Positions 58,301 through 64,000 of a stretch of 64,000 bases of DNA are shown in pieces (positions within the stretch are counted from its first letter, which is position 1; each line of letters begins with the position of its first letter). The notes beneath the pieces were generated by a model. That model worked only from the letters and a program-made list of their open reading frames with translations. It was not told where the DNA came from and ran no database searches. The stretch comes from Archilochus colubris (Eukaryota > Chordata > Aves > Apodiformes > Trochilidae), in NCBI GenBank assembly GCA_023079485.1, contig CM041086.1, positions 15,136,401-15,200,400 of the forward strand. Direction: 5' to 3'. The position numbers and the translations under genes were made by a program.

Positions 58301-61300
58301 GAAATCATCACATGTTTTGCAGTGATGTGTCATTTTTGATGAGGAAGAAAATGTAGTTTTTTAAAAATAAGTGTCCTGTAGAATCCTGTAGCTGGAGTGA
58401 TGAACTGGGGTTTAGGTCTGTTCGATCTTGCTCTTGAAGCTCAAAAGCTAAAGCAAGCAGACTTCTGCCCAGCCTGTTTATCAGTGTACAAACAATTCTT
58501 AGAAGGTTTCTGGAGAAACACCCATCAGTGGAATTGGTATTCTGAATTATCAGTTACGTTTGGTTGCTCCCTGAAAGGTGCTGCTCTTGCTCCTGCACAT
58601 GTGCTGCTCTAAGCGTGCTTGAGACAGTTAATGTTCCTCCATCCCAATTTATGCCAAAATGTTTTTAAGAGGATTAAGTGGCCAAATGTCATATTCTGCT
58701 ACCGTGCTGCAAGGTTATCTCTGCCTGACAGGGGGCAGCAATGAATTAATAAGTGCTGCTGTTTTTTTTTCTTACCCTAAGTGCAGCTGAAACTCTTTGA
58801 AAGGTTAAACTCTGAATTAAAATGTGTTTAACAAGAAAGATTGGAAAAAGAAACCGTGGAGAAAGCAGCTGTTCCTTACCATCTCCCAGAGTGAGCCCTC
58901 TTGAGTTATTAACTTCATTTTTTGCCCTTGGTAACCAGTAAAAGCTGAGCAGATGTAATGAACCCAGTGCAGAGGCAGGGTATGCTGGTTGCAGTGCCAC
59001 AAAGGGGAGTGAGCTGTACACAGGTAAGGCACCTGTGTCCTGGCAGCTGCTGGAACCTTGTGGCTGAATGTCTTTTTTGGCAAATAATAAAAAAATGTAT
59101 CTTTCCTCGGGCAGTGACTGTGCCTAGCAGGATGTCTCTCCCCAGTAACAATATTGCTTTGTTCTTCTTTAGCACTTTTGCCTTTTCAGCTGATAGCACC
59201 ACAGAGCCCCCCAGGTGCAGTGTCAGCATCTGGGGTACTGGCACCTCCACTGTAAGAGCAGAGGCTGCATTAACACTGTTGCAGAAGTTTAAGGCATTCC
59301 TGCAGCAAAGCCATTTTCTGCACCAAAAATCAGTTTCCAGAAAAGAATGGTAGTTGTAAGCATCTCCTGCTGGTGATCTACACACCCAGTGCTTCAGGGT
59401 TTTTTCCCTTTTTCTTGAAAAAGAAAACAGACCTACACCAACACAAAGGCCAGCCTGCACAAGGGGACAGTGACTGGGGACCTTTTCTCTGGCTATTTTG
59501 TTCCCCATCAGCTTGCAGCACATCATTTCTAGGTGACAAGGAGAAGAATTACTCCCCTACCATTAAGTTTCCCCATGCATGCTCTGTACCATGACATGTG
59601 CTTCCTTGGCACCTTACTTGTGAGACAGGCAAATAACTTTCAAACAATAATAAATTAATATTCCCTACAGTCCCTTTTGATATAGTTTCCACAGTTTGAC
59701 AGATGGGAAAACAGAGTGAGACCAGAGAAGGAGCTGGGTTTAAATTTTTACTTGTTTTCTTGCTCTCCACACCACACCAATCACTCTTCCCAACTGCCTG
59801 TGTTACAGCTGGACATGTTCCTTGGTTTCATCATACTTAAAATAGATGTAATTGCTCTTGAAATTTTACTGAGTCAGTTCTGGTCTTATGTGTCATTGGA
59901 TTTACTCATTTAGGATAAGCACTAGGAATTATGGAATCTTTATAAAGCTCTAATTATTTTAGAGCCATGTGCTTTACTCCAGAATTAGTTCTGTGAGGTT
60001 ACAATGCCTTATCACATTTTAATCACTTTTTTTTTCCCTTGCAGCAGACATGGAAGGCAGTTCCTTAAGAAGTCGGGATAAAAGGCTTAGCTTGAATTTG
60101 GTAAGTAGTCAGCTTGCATAAATTTAAAACACTGGCACCTGACAAACTTCAGAAAGTGAATCATTTTGTATCCTGACATTCCATCGTCCCTCTCCTCTGA
60201 TCAGCAGAATGAAAAAAATATGGGACAAGCACTAGCTTTGGTCAACTTCTGTGCTGCTTCTTGATGGCCACAGGAAGTCTTTGAGAAAGGAGGGGGTCCC
60301 AACACTGAGCAACCTGTTTTTAAAGCAGGTGAAGCCAGATCTGATGTGAGAAAGTATGCCAGCAGCCTTAAGAATTACACTGTTGACGAAGAACACCTTA
60401 AAAACTGCTCCTGTCTTGAAAAAAGGGTCTAAAGAAGCCTATCACTTCATGATCCTGAGGGGTATCTCTTTAGGACATAGTAAAGTCTCTACTCTCAATT
60501 CTTCTGTGATTCAGGGCTCTGTCTGTCCAAAGCTTCCTGACTCAGCCTGCAACAGACATGGTTGTATGTGTCACCATTACACATCACAAAGTCAGTCTTC
60601 TGCCTGGTGTTGGACACTGTCTTCTGTGTAGGAGATCCTTTGCTGCTTGTATAGAAGTTCTGGTGGTGGGCAACTTGTATTTTTCTCCCCTCTGAAAGCT
60701 TGTGAGATCTGTATCCATTCCCTTTCACTACTATTTTATGCACTAAGCTGCATAAATGAATTTGTACTGTTTATTCTCAACTATGAGAAGTAATTTGTAT
60801 TTCTGTGTCTCCTTCCTCAGCTCCCACATCTGCAAAAATCTAGTTCATCAGATGGTCTCCTTTCAGCTGTTTGGGTTTTTTTTTGTATGAAGGAGCCTCC
60901 TTCATTTTACAGGTCCCAATTACTGCTGGAAGAGTCAAGTACAACCTTGGTAAAGTTGGAGGATTTAACCTTAAGTCACCAGTAAGTTTTGTCCTCCTTT
61001 CCAACAGTGACTTGTGAAGCTCAGAATTGGACTTCTCCATGGCTAGAACTCACGCTTTTGTCTCATGTGCCTCTCAGAAAAGTCAGATCAGGACCCTTCT
61101 GGCCTGGAGCAGAGAAAGAGACCCTGTTGCCTCCTCTAAGCACCTCCTGGTTTGCAACTATTGATTTATCTTCCCCTTTCTTTTTCTTTTCCCCCTTTGC
61201 TCCTCAAGCCCTGCCGATTCTCCCCGCTCTACTCGACTGCTCCGGACAGCGTGGAGGACAGCTATGTGCCCATGCACCCCAGCACCTCTCCCTCTGTGCC

Positions 61301-62642
61301 TGGCTCTGACTGCTCACCTGATGGCTACATCCCCATGAGCCCAGGCTCAGCCACCTTTACTTTCCCTGTTGTCAGCACTGAAAAACTCACCAGCCCCTTA
61401 CTGGAGCTTCCCTCAGACCTGGAGCCCCCACCAGTGAACCGAGACCTCAAGCCTCGAAGGAAATGTAAGCCCAGACCTAAAGTTGGCTGACAGGGGGTCC
61501 TGAGAGCAGGGACAGAGTGTCCTTGGTGCATTTTCAAGTCTTTCCCACTCTAGAAGAGGGATTGAATTGCTGTATACGTTGCTTATGGTACTGTAACATG
61601 GGGTGCATCTGCAAAGTTTGCTTGTGAGCAGAGGAAGAGTGTCCATGCTGACTTCTGCAGTTAGAGGCTGCAGTAGCATGGTGCAGGGCTTCAGATCCAC
61701 TCTGACTGCAAATGACCAAATGGACATAGCCTTGGAGAGACAGCAGACCAAATCCTGCAGCTCTGAAGTACCTGTACTGCTTCCTGACCTTCCAGGAACA
61801 GGACATCTGTACACTCAAATCCTCAAACTTTATGTGTGGGCAGTTGGTTAAACCTCTTTGTGTAGGTGCAGCTGTCTTGGTCTGATTAGTAGTTTCCTGC
61901 AGATGCAGGAAATGATGGTGATTTTCCACTCCTGTTTTTCATGGCATCTCCAAAATCTGGGTTGCACTTCCAGAGGATATACTGGGGACATAAATCAGCT
62001 TTGCAGTGGATGAATTGCCTAAGCCTAGCCTACATTAAAGCTCTTTGGGCTGCAGAGCCACAGGGCTACTCAGAAATTGGTTCAGGAAATGCTACAGCAA
62101 AGTGGGAACAGAAATTTAGACCATTGTCAGAAGGAAGCAAAAGAAGATCAGGTTCTTCCTTAGAGGGTTTTGAGAATGAGGTGGAAAATGTACAGTGAGT
62201 GATGAGAGGAATGATCTTGATCTCCATGGGTAGGACCTTTGATTTTAGAAAAGAGCCCAAAACTTATTTTGACCTTTAGGCTAAACTGGGCTCTCCTCTC
62301 AAAGGCAACATATGCTGAGCAGATTTGAGGCAAGGCAACAAATCTTGTGGGGCATTTGGTCTCTGTTATGTTTATTCTGTTATTTTGGGGTAAATGAAGG
62401 ACTTCGCTTTCCAGCACTGACTGAAGTGGTCATTTGTTACTTCTGTCTAGGATATATCAGCTATGTTCTGTGAAATACCCTGTTAATATAAAGCTGCACT
62501 TTTCTAAACAGTCTGTACTTTTCATTAGCTTTCATCCATCCTGTTTGCATCTCCTTGCAGCTCGGCCACCTCCTCTGGACTTGAGGAACCTCTCCACAAT
62601 CCGGGAGCACGCTGCTGTGACCAGGATGTGGACTGTGCCTTA
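6546..62642 (+). CDS. GAB3: GAB3 coding region, exons 1-7, 3' part beyond window
   Basis: This is the docking adaptor GRB2-associated binding protein 3. The coding sequence joins 6546-6617, 50313-50616, 56078-56294, 57024-57502, 60045-60100, 61209-61464 and 62561-62642. The phases agree at every junction, and the sum is 1466 bases, or 488 codons plus two bases. Domains in order are a PH domain (about residues 5-119, with the family Trp at 108), a Ser/Pro-rich linker, a GRB2 SH3 ligand PPPRPPKP (303-310), p85-binding YVPM (Tyr395) and YIPM (Tyr416), and an RxxK SH3 ligand (Arg454 to Lys457). The PH domain segment [13 protein letters not shown] and the tail segments [25 protein letters not shown] and [12 protein letters not shown] follow GAB3 rather than GAB1 or GAB2, from my knowledge of the family. 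Mammalian GAB3 is close to 590 residues, so roughly 100 C-terminal residues, including the SHP2-binding tyrosines, are missing here. No frameshift or internal stop is seen, so the gene looks functional. Confidence 0.96.
6618..10690. other. Intron 1, 5' block
   Basis: GC falls away from the promoter within about 400 bases. The frame from exon 1 stays open to 6848, 231 bases into the intron. An A18 run lies at 7303-7320, and AATAAA near 7387. Bases 7600-8200 are AT-rich unique sequence with an AP-1 consensus TGACTCA at 8090-8096. No coding exon is supported. Confidence 0.6.
10691..10905 (-). mobile_element. CR1 LINE 3' fragment, antisense to GAB3
   Basis: On the minus strand the order is the CR1 3' end: ctttacagagagggtgatca, caggcattggaatgggctgc, a block ending in tggatcaaggg, then ttggacttggtgatctcaga and cctttccaacccagctga, with the tail cctgtgattctgt. 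It is the best preserved CR1 in the window and is truncated at its 5' end, where it runs into a small inverted repeat (10886-10959). Confidence 0.9.
10886..10959. repeat. Imperfect inverted repeat at the 5' edge of a CR1 copy
   Basis: The left arm (10886-10920, ending agaaaataaa) and right arm (10922-10959, beginning tttattttcttgaatttctt) are near reverse complements with a one-base centre and a few mismatches and gaps. It lies where the CR1 homology ends, so it may be an insertion or rearrangement scar rather than a functional hairpin. Confidence 0.55.
12070..12100. repeat. Perfect 10-bp inverted repeat, CACTTAA/TTAAGTG core
   Basis: ccacttaacc (12070-12079), an 11-base spacer and ggttaagtgg (12091-12100) form a perfect dyad. 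Each arm contains the CACTTAA/TTAAGTG core recognised by NKX2-class homeodomain proteins, and a further TTTAAGTG lies near 12150. A 10-bp dyad by itself is expected about once per window by chance. Confidence 0.6.
12919..12959 (+). repeat. A-rich homopolymer tract
   Basis: About 40 bases of A interrupted by single G residues, then a short caacaaac. No gene-like or SINE-like body precedes it, so it is read as simple sequence. Confidence 0.9.
14717..14742 (+). repeat. T-rich homopolymer tract
   Basis: A run of T interrupted by cc. Low-complexity intronic sequence with no retroposed body recognised next to it. Confidence 0.9.
14874..14905 (+). repeat. A-rich homopolymer tract
   Basis: Poly(A) interrupted by single G residues, 130 bases downstream of the opposite-strand T tract at 14717-14742. 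The pair could fold back in RNA. Confidence 0.88.
16912..16951. repeat. Perfect 10-bp inverted repeat with 20-base loop
   Basis: aaaggacctg (16912-16921) and caggtccttt (16942-16951) are exact reverse complements around a pyrimidine-rich 20-base loop. The stem does not extend outward, so it is too short for a microRNA precursor. Confidence 0.7.
21857..21899 (+). repeat. Local triple repeat of ggggtttaa
   Basis: Three copies of ggggtttaa occur within about 45 bases, two of them continuing as gtttaagtg. The spacing is about 20 then 14 bases. It may be a degenerate tandem duplication. Confidence 0.5.
22077..22160 (-). mobile_element. Possible short CR1 3' tail, degenerate
   Basis: The phrase atcatggaatcatggaacca followed by a ggtttggttta...ggaacctt region resembles the reverse complement of a CR1 3' terminus (ATCATAGAATCAT... 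TTGGAAGGGACCTT). It is short and strongly diverged, so the call is tentative. Confidence 0.4.
35214..36113 (+). other. Long open frame in intron 1, 299 codons from ATG, coding status unknown
   Basis: The frame is open from 35142, and its first ATG is at 35214. It stops at 36111-36113. The product would be rich in Ser, Pro, Gly and His, with a basic end ([11 protein letters not shown]). No signal peptide, membrane segment or family motif is visible. It crosses a 20-bp tandem repeat, and several other frames on both strands are also open here. That fits low stop density in a GC-rich patch better than a gene. It is the longest open frame in the window. Confidence 0.2.
35371..35420 (+). repeat. 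20-bp tandem repeat, 2.5 copies
   Basis: The unit tcaggtgtcccagatgtgct is present twice in a row (35371-35390 and 35391-35410, one mismatch in the first base), followed by a partial third copy to about 35420. Confidence 0.9.
37485..37760 (+). mobile_element. CR1 LINE 3' fragment
   Basis: CR1 3' landmarks in order: tagtgatagaacaaggggg, aaactggaagaggatagac, aggaagaaattcttctctgt, gaaggtggtgagaccctg, a ggctggccagagaagctgtgg-like block, then ttaaggtcccttcaatccc and attctgtgatggttcc. It is about 275 bases, 5' truncated and moderately diverged, and lies in the same orientation as GAB3. Confidence 0.9.
39436..39480 (+). repeat. (TTTG)n followed by (TTTGG)n simple repeat
   Basis: Four TTTG units pass directly into four TTTGG units and then a T run. 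A second GTTTG array of the same type lies at 54881-54900. Confidence 0.92.
40306..40347 (+). repeat. A-rich homopolymer tract with G interruptions
   Basis: A pure A run of about 23 bases continues as short A runs broken by single G residues, then grades into an accaaa-rich tail. Low-complexity sequence. Confidence 0.92.
45718..45785 (+). repeat. A/AAAC-rich simple sequence
   Basis: An A-rich stretch of repeated caaa, accaa and aaaac units. It produces a Lys/Asn-rich spurious frame but no gene. Confidence 0.85.
48524..48542 (+). repeat. T homopolymer tract
   Basis: A run of about 19 T bases in intron 1. No retroposed body is recognised on either side. Confidence 0.92.
50313..50616 (+). CDS. 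GAB3: GAB3 coding exon 2, main part of PH domain (residues 25-125)
   Basis: This exon of 304 bases starts in phase 0 after acceptor tttgcag and begins [20 protein letters not shown]. It carries the basic beta1-beta2 region that contacts phosphoinositide head groups (KRW, RRGR). The GAB-typical [16 protein letters not shown] and [10 protein letters not shown] segments follow. The C-terminal PH helix is [15 protein letters not shown], with the invariant Trp at residue 108. The role is membrane recruitment, by analogy with GAB1 and GAB2, whose PH domains bind PI(3,4,5)P3. The exon is GC-rich compared with the flanking intron. The donor CAG|GTAGAA is weak (no G at +5), which matters for the possible short isoform described in the findings. 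One base of the next codon is left over. Confidence 0.97.
50847..50852 (+). terminator. GAB3: Candidate intronic polyadenylation signal AATAAA
   Basis: A canonical AATAAA lies 88 bases after the stop codon reached by reading through exon 2. A modest GT/T-rich stretch (gtttatgtaa near 50880, then tcttctggggccgtttattt) follows at a suitable distance. With the weak exon-2 donor this could end a short transcript. No expression evidence is available. Confidence 0.35.
54881..54900 (+). repeat. (GTTTG)4 simple repeat
   Basis: Four exact GTTTG units, the same motif class as the array at 39436-39480. Confidence 0.92.
56078..56294 (+). CDS. GAB3: GAB3 coding exon 3, Ser/Pro/Ala-rich linker (residues 126-197)
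   Basis: The acceptor ccttgcag precedes a 217-base exon that begins [12 protein letters not shown], the segment following the PH domain in GAB3. The middle is low-complexity and rich in Ser, Pro, Thr and Ala. The end is conserved: [15 protein letters not shown] then [14 protein letters not shown]. It is disordered docking-tail sequence, and Tyr183 is in the acidic/aromatic patch [10 protein letters not shown]. The donor is the consensus CAG|GTAAGT, leaving two bases (AG) that join exon 4 to make Arg198. Confidence 0.93.
56415..56436 (+). repeat. T22 homopolymer tract in intron 3
   Basis: An uninterrupted T run followed by acag, giving a strong but decoy-like 3' splice-site resemblance ahead of the CR1 copy. 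Confidence 0.93.
56482..56716 (+). mobile_element. CR1 LINE 3' fragment in GAB3 intron 3
   Basis: CR1 3' landmarks in order: tagatttaaattagatatta, ggaggaagctcttcagcatg, agggtggtgaaatactggca, ggttgcccagggaggtggtg, aagtctttaaggccaggctg, gcaacctggcctggtgggag, then aaaggtctcttccaaccctg. It is 5' truncated and fairly well preserved, and takes up about a third of this small intron, in the sense orientation. Confidence 0.93.
56923..56949 (+). promoter_or_regulatory. G-quadruplex-compatible tract upstream of exon 4
   Basis: G runs of 3, 7 and 5 are separated by T6 spacers. Splitting the G7 run gives four G3 runs with loops of 6, 1 and 6, which satisfies the usual G3+N1-7 pattern on the transcribed RNA strand. 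It lies about 75 bases before the exon 4 acceptor. Formation and function are inferred only. Confidence 0.5.
57024..57502 (+). CDS. GAB3: GAB3 coding exon 4, GRB2-binding region (residues 198-357)
   Basis: This 479-base exon, the largest in the window, follows acceptor ctgtgcag. It starts [20 protein letters not shown] and ends [18 protein letters not shown]. It carries [10 protein letters not shown] (301-310), the proline-rich ligand for a GRB2 SH3 domain that is conserved in the GAB family. It also carries PRRISLSS (342-349), a basic Ser site of the kind used by AKT and 14-3-3 in GAB2; that reading is by analogy only. The donor AAAG|gtgagt is good and leaves one base. The acceptor lies about 75 bases after a G-rich tract in intron 3. 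Confidence 0.96.
57503..60044 (+). other. GAB3: GAB3 intron 4 (2.54 kb)
   Basis: Donor gtgagt and tandem acceptor gcagcag. It is unique sequence with short T/A runs. The 203-codon minus-strand open frame at 58915-59526 has no recognisable domain. Confidence 0.9.
60041..60047 (+). promoter_or_regulatory. GAB3: NAGNAG tandem 3' splice site of exon 5
   Basis: gcagcag follows a T-rich tract. Both AGs keep the frame. Using the second removes one CAG triplet and so only Ala358. NAGNAG acceptors are a well-known source of single-residue isoforms. Confidence 0.8.
60045..60100 (+). CDS. GAB3: GAB3 coding exon 5, short exon (residues 358-376)
   Basis: This 56-base exon encodes [19 protein letters not shown], matching the GAB3 segment between RRISLS and the YVPM block. 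The acceptor is the tandem gcagcag (60041-60047). The upstream AG gives Ala358, the residue I recall in mammalian GAB3. The downstream AG would begin at 60048 and delete only that Ala. The donor is TTG|gtaagt, in phase 0. RDKRLSLN is another basic Ser context. The exon is too short to appear as a notable ORF and was found from phase and homology. Confidence 0.92.
60101..61208 (+). other. GAB3: GAB3 intron 5 (1.1 kb)
   Basis: Donor gtaagt, and acceptor cctcaag after a long C/T tract (about 61165-61205). Unique sequence, nothing else recognised. Confidence 0.92.
61209..61464 (+). CDS. GAB3: GAB3 coding exon 6, PI3K p85-binding YxPM sites (residues 377-461)
   Basis: This 256-base exon follows a long pyrimidine tract ending cctcaag. 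It starts [20 protein letters not shown]. Tyr395 in SYVPM and Tyr416 in GYIPM fit the YxxM consensus bound by PI3K p85 SH2 domains when phosphorylated, which is the core signalling output of GAB adaptors. The exon ends with [15 protein letters not shown], where Pro450, Arg454, Lys457 and Pro458 match the PxxxRxxKP motif for the GRB2 C-terminal SH3 domain. The donor AAAT|gtaagc leaves one base (T). Confidence 0.96.
61465..62560 (+). other. GAB3: GAB3 intron 6 (1.1 kb)
   Basis: Donor gtaagc and acceptor ctccttgcag. Unique sequence with no repeat or second gene recognised. Confidence 0.92.
62561..62642 (+). CDS. GAB3: GAB3 coding exon 7 (residues 462-488)
   Basis: This 82-base exon follows acceptor ctccttgcag. 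With the T carried from exon 6 it encodes [20 protein letters not shown] then TRMWTVP. The [12 protein letters not shown] block directly after KPRRK is a conserved GAB-family segment. The donor TTA|gtaagt leaves TA of a split codon, so the next residue is Tyr if exon 8 begins with C or T. No exon 8 is found between 62643 and 64000. Confidence 0.94.
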
Positions 62643-64000
62643 GTAAGTCATCAACAAACCTGCCATTCCAATCTTTTAAGCATTAACATTGTGGAATGGA
62701 GTTAAAAATAACTACATCCCACATGAAACAGTTTCTTGGCAAAGTCCACAAACAAAAATTCCCCAGGGCTCCTTTCAGCATCCCCTAGGCTTCTGCTGTC
62801 TCTACAAAGCAAGGCTGCCTTTCATGATGGCAGCTCCAGTGCCTTCAGCATCACACAGTGATGCTCACTCTGTTTTGAAGGTTCTTTTTGAAAAGGCTGG
62901 AGCTGGTCTGCACTCTGGTGTGGCTGCTGCAGTGGCTAAAAGCTTTACATATAATTACTTTTTTTTTTTTTTTTCAAAGCAATAGAGACATTTTGTTCCT
63001 GCAGATTAATATAGCAAAGGAGAACAAAGTAATATAAAGACCTTCCTGACTTGCAGCCTGGGTGTAGATTTCTGCATCACCATGCAGCCACTCAGACTTG
63101 ATCTGCTGGTGTGACCTTTTGTCTCTGCAAATGAGTGGAGGGGTAAAACCAATACTGGTGGTCCCAGAGCCCAGCCAGTATGAGCAGAAGATGATGCTGG
63201 GCTCCACCAACAGGGAAAAGCTCATTTTCAGGGAACTTACAAGCAGGGGAGGAGTGCAGCCTGCTGGCTGGGAGGATCTTGGCTCTGCAGGAACATCTGG
63301 CAGGAGAGCCAGCTGTGCTAATGTGTGCATTCACAAGACAGGAATTCCCACCAGCCTCCTCTGCCTACCCCGGGCACTCTGGAAAATGTTTTTTTTCCCT
63401 AGCATGAGTGGTAGATGGGATGTTTTCACTCCCTTGCCTCAGGTAGTCATTCAGAGGGCAGAAGGGACATGAGGAGGGAAGTTTCTCAGCTGCAGACCCC
63501 TCTCTCAGCCATGCAGTCCCAAAGCAGTGCAGTCCTTTGGCAGTGCCTGCTGTGTGCTGGCTGTGAGGGAAGCCCAGCAGCCTGCCTGAGCATCCCTGCC
63601 AGAGTGCTGCAGTTAATTAGTGCTGACACAGTGCAGAGTCCTGAAGGATAACAAGCTGAGAGGGGGGTTGCATGTTTTACATCAACAAAACTAAAATAAA
63701 AATAAATTATTTAGAAAAAAAAACAAAGCAAACCAAAACCAAACACCAAAGTAGTACTCTTGGACCTAGTAATGCAGAAGGAATTATACTGTTCATGCAG
63801 TGGCCATCTAATTTCCTAATCACTAACCCCCCTCTGCTAGCCTGCAATAATTTACTCACAATAAAACCCCCTATGGCTGTGGAAGAGATTTCCTTGCAGC
63901 AGGGCTGAGTTGCAGCCATCTCCACAGCACAGATAGCACAGATGTGTTTACACTGTCTGCAAAGCCAGGCAGATTCCTCGGCGTGCACCTCCAGTAGCTG
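62643..64000 (+). other. GAB3: GAB3 intron 7, continues beyond window
   Basis: Starts with donor gtaagt. I searched the three forward frames for the expected C-terminal GAB3 segments (a DYLALDF-like SHP2 site and a VDYVQVD-like end) and found neither. It contains a T tract at about 62960-62974 and an A-rich stretch near 63711-63745. Confidence 0.8.

Noticed and set aside
6546..62642. Assignment of the gene to GAB1 or GAB2
   Set aside because: The PH domain and tail ([49 protein letters not shown]) agree with GAB3. The GAB1 and GAB2 PH domains carry FCEQVDAGLTFNKKE-type sequence where this protein has [16 protein letters not shown].
62643..64000. GAB3 exon 8 in the last 1.4 kb
   Set aside because: The three forward frames do not contain the expected C-terminal docking-tail segments. 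The 124-codon frame at 63098-63472 shows no similarity to them.
1..64000. CRISPR arrays, prokaryotic operons, integrated retroviruses, tRNA or rRNA genes
   Set aside because: The sequence is vertebrate nuclear DNA. No regularly spaced repeats, no reverse transcriptase or gag-like frame, no LTR pairs and no RNA-gene signatures were recognised on reading both strands.

Overview
The window is vertebrate nuclear DNA, most likely from a bird. It has sparse genes, long introns with GT-AG junctions, few interspersed repeats, and the recognisable ones are short 5'-truncated CR1 LINE tails, which is typical of avian genomes. It contains one confidently identified gene: GAB3 (GRB2-associated binding protein 3) on the + strand. 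The first seven coding exons are present, giving 488 complete codons plus two bases of a split codon. The remaining C-terminal exons must lie beyond base 64000.

Layout: 1 to about 5.9 kb is non-coding sequence upstream of the gene, with one CR1 fragment. About 5.9-6.55 kb is the GC/CpG-rich promoter and presumed 5' leader. It has ETS-like and E-box motifs, an overlapping upstream ORF, and a (CA)n tract about 50 bp before the start codon. Exon 1 (6546-6617) encodes the start of the PH domain. Intron 1 is about 43.7 kb (6618-50312) and holds no gene I can support, only CR1 fragments, A/T-rich simple repeats and a few small dyads. Exon 2 (50313-50616) completes the PH domain. Exons 3 to 7 (56078-62642) encode the docking tail: a Ser/Pro-rich linker, a GRB2 SH3 ligand (PPPRPPKP), two YxPM sites for PI3K p85, and an RxxK-type SH3 ligand. 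The SHP2-binding tyrosines expected at the C terminus are not in the window.

Function: the encoded protein is a membrane-recruited docking adaptor. The PH domain binds phosphoinositide, the proline motifs bind GRB2, and the phosphotyrosines recruit PI3K. It acts downstream of cytokine and growth-factor receptors, in mammals mainly in haematopoietic (myeloid and lymphoid) cells.

No wholly new system was found. The observations most worth following are regulatory. A CA repeat lies between an upstream ATG and the GAB3 ATG, so its length sets their relative frame. A weak exon-2 donor is followed by a stop and AATAAA that could give a PH-only isoform. Exon 5 has a NAGNAG acceptor. A G-quadruplex-compatible tract lies just before exon 4. 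A 300-codon open frame with no recognisable homology lies inside intron 1. Apart from these, the intergenic and intronic sequence looks ordinary.
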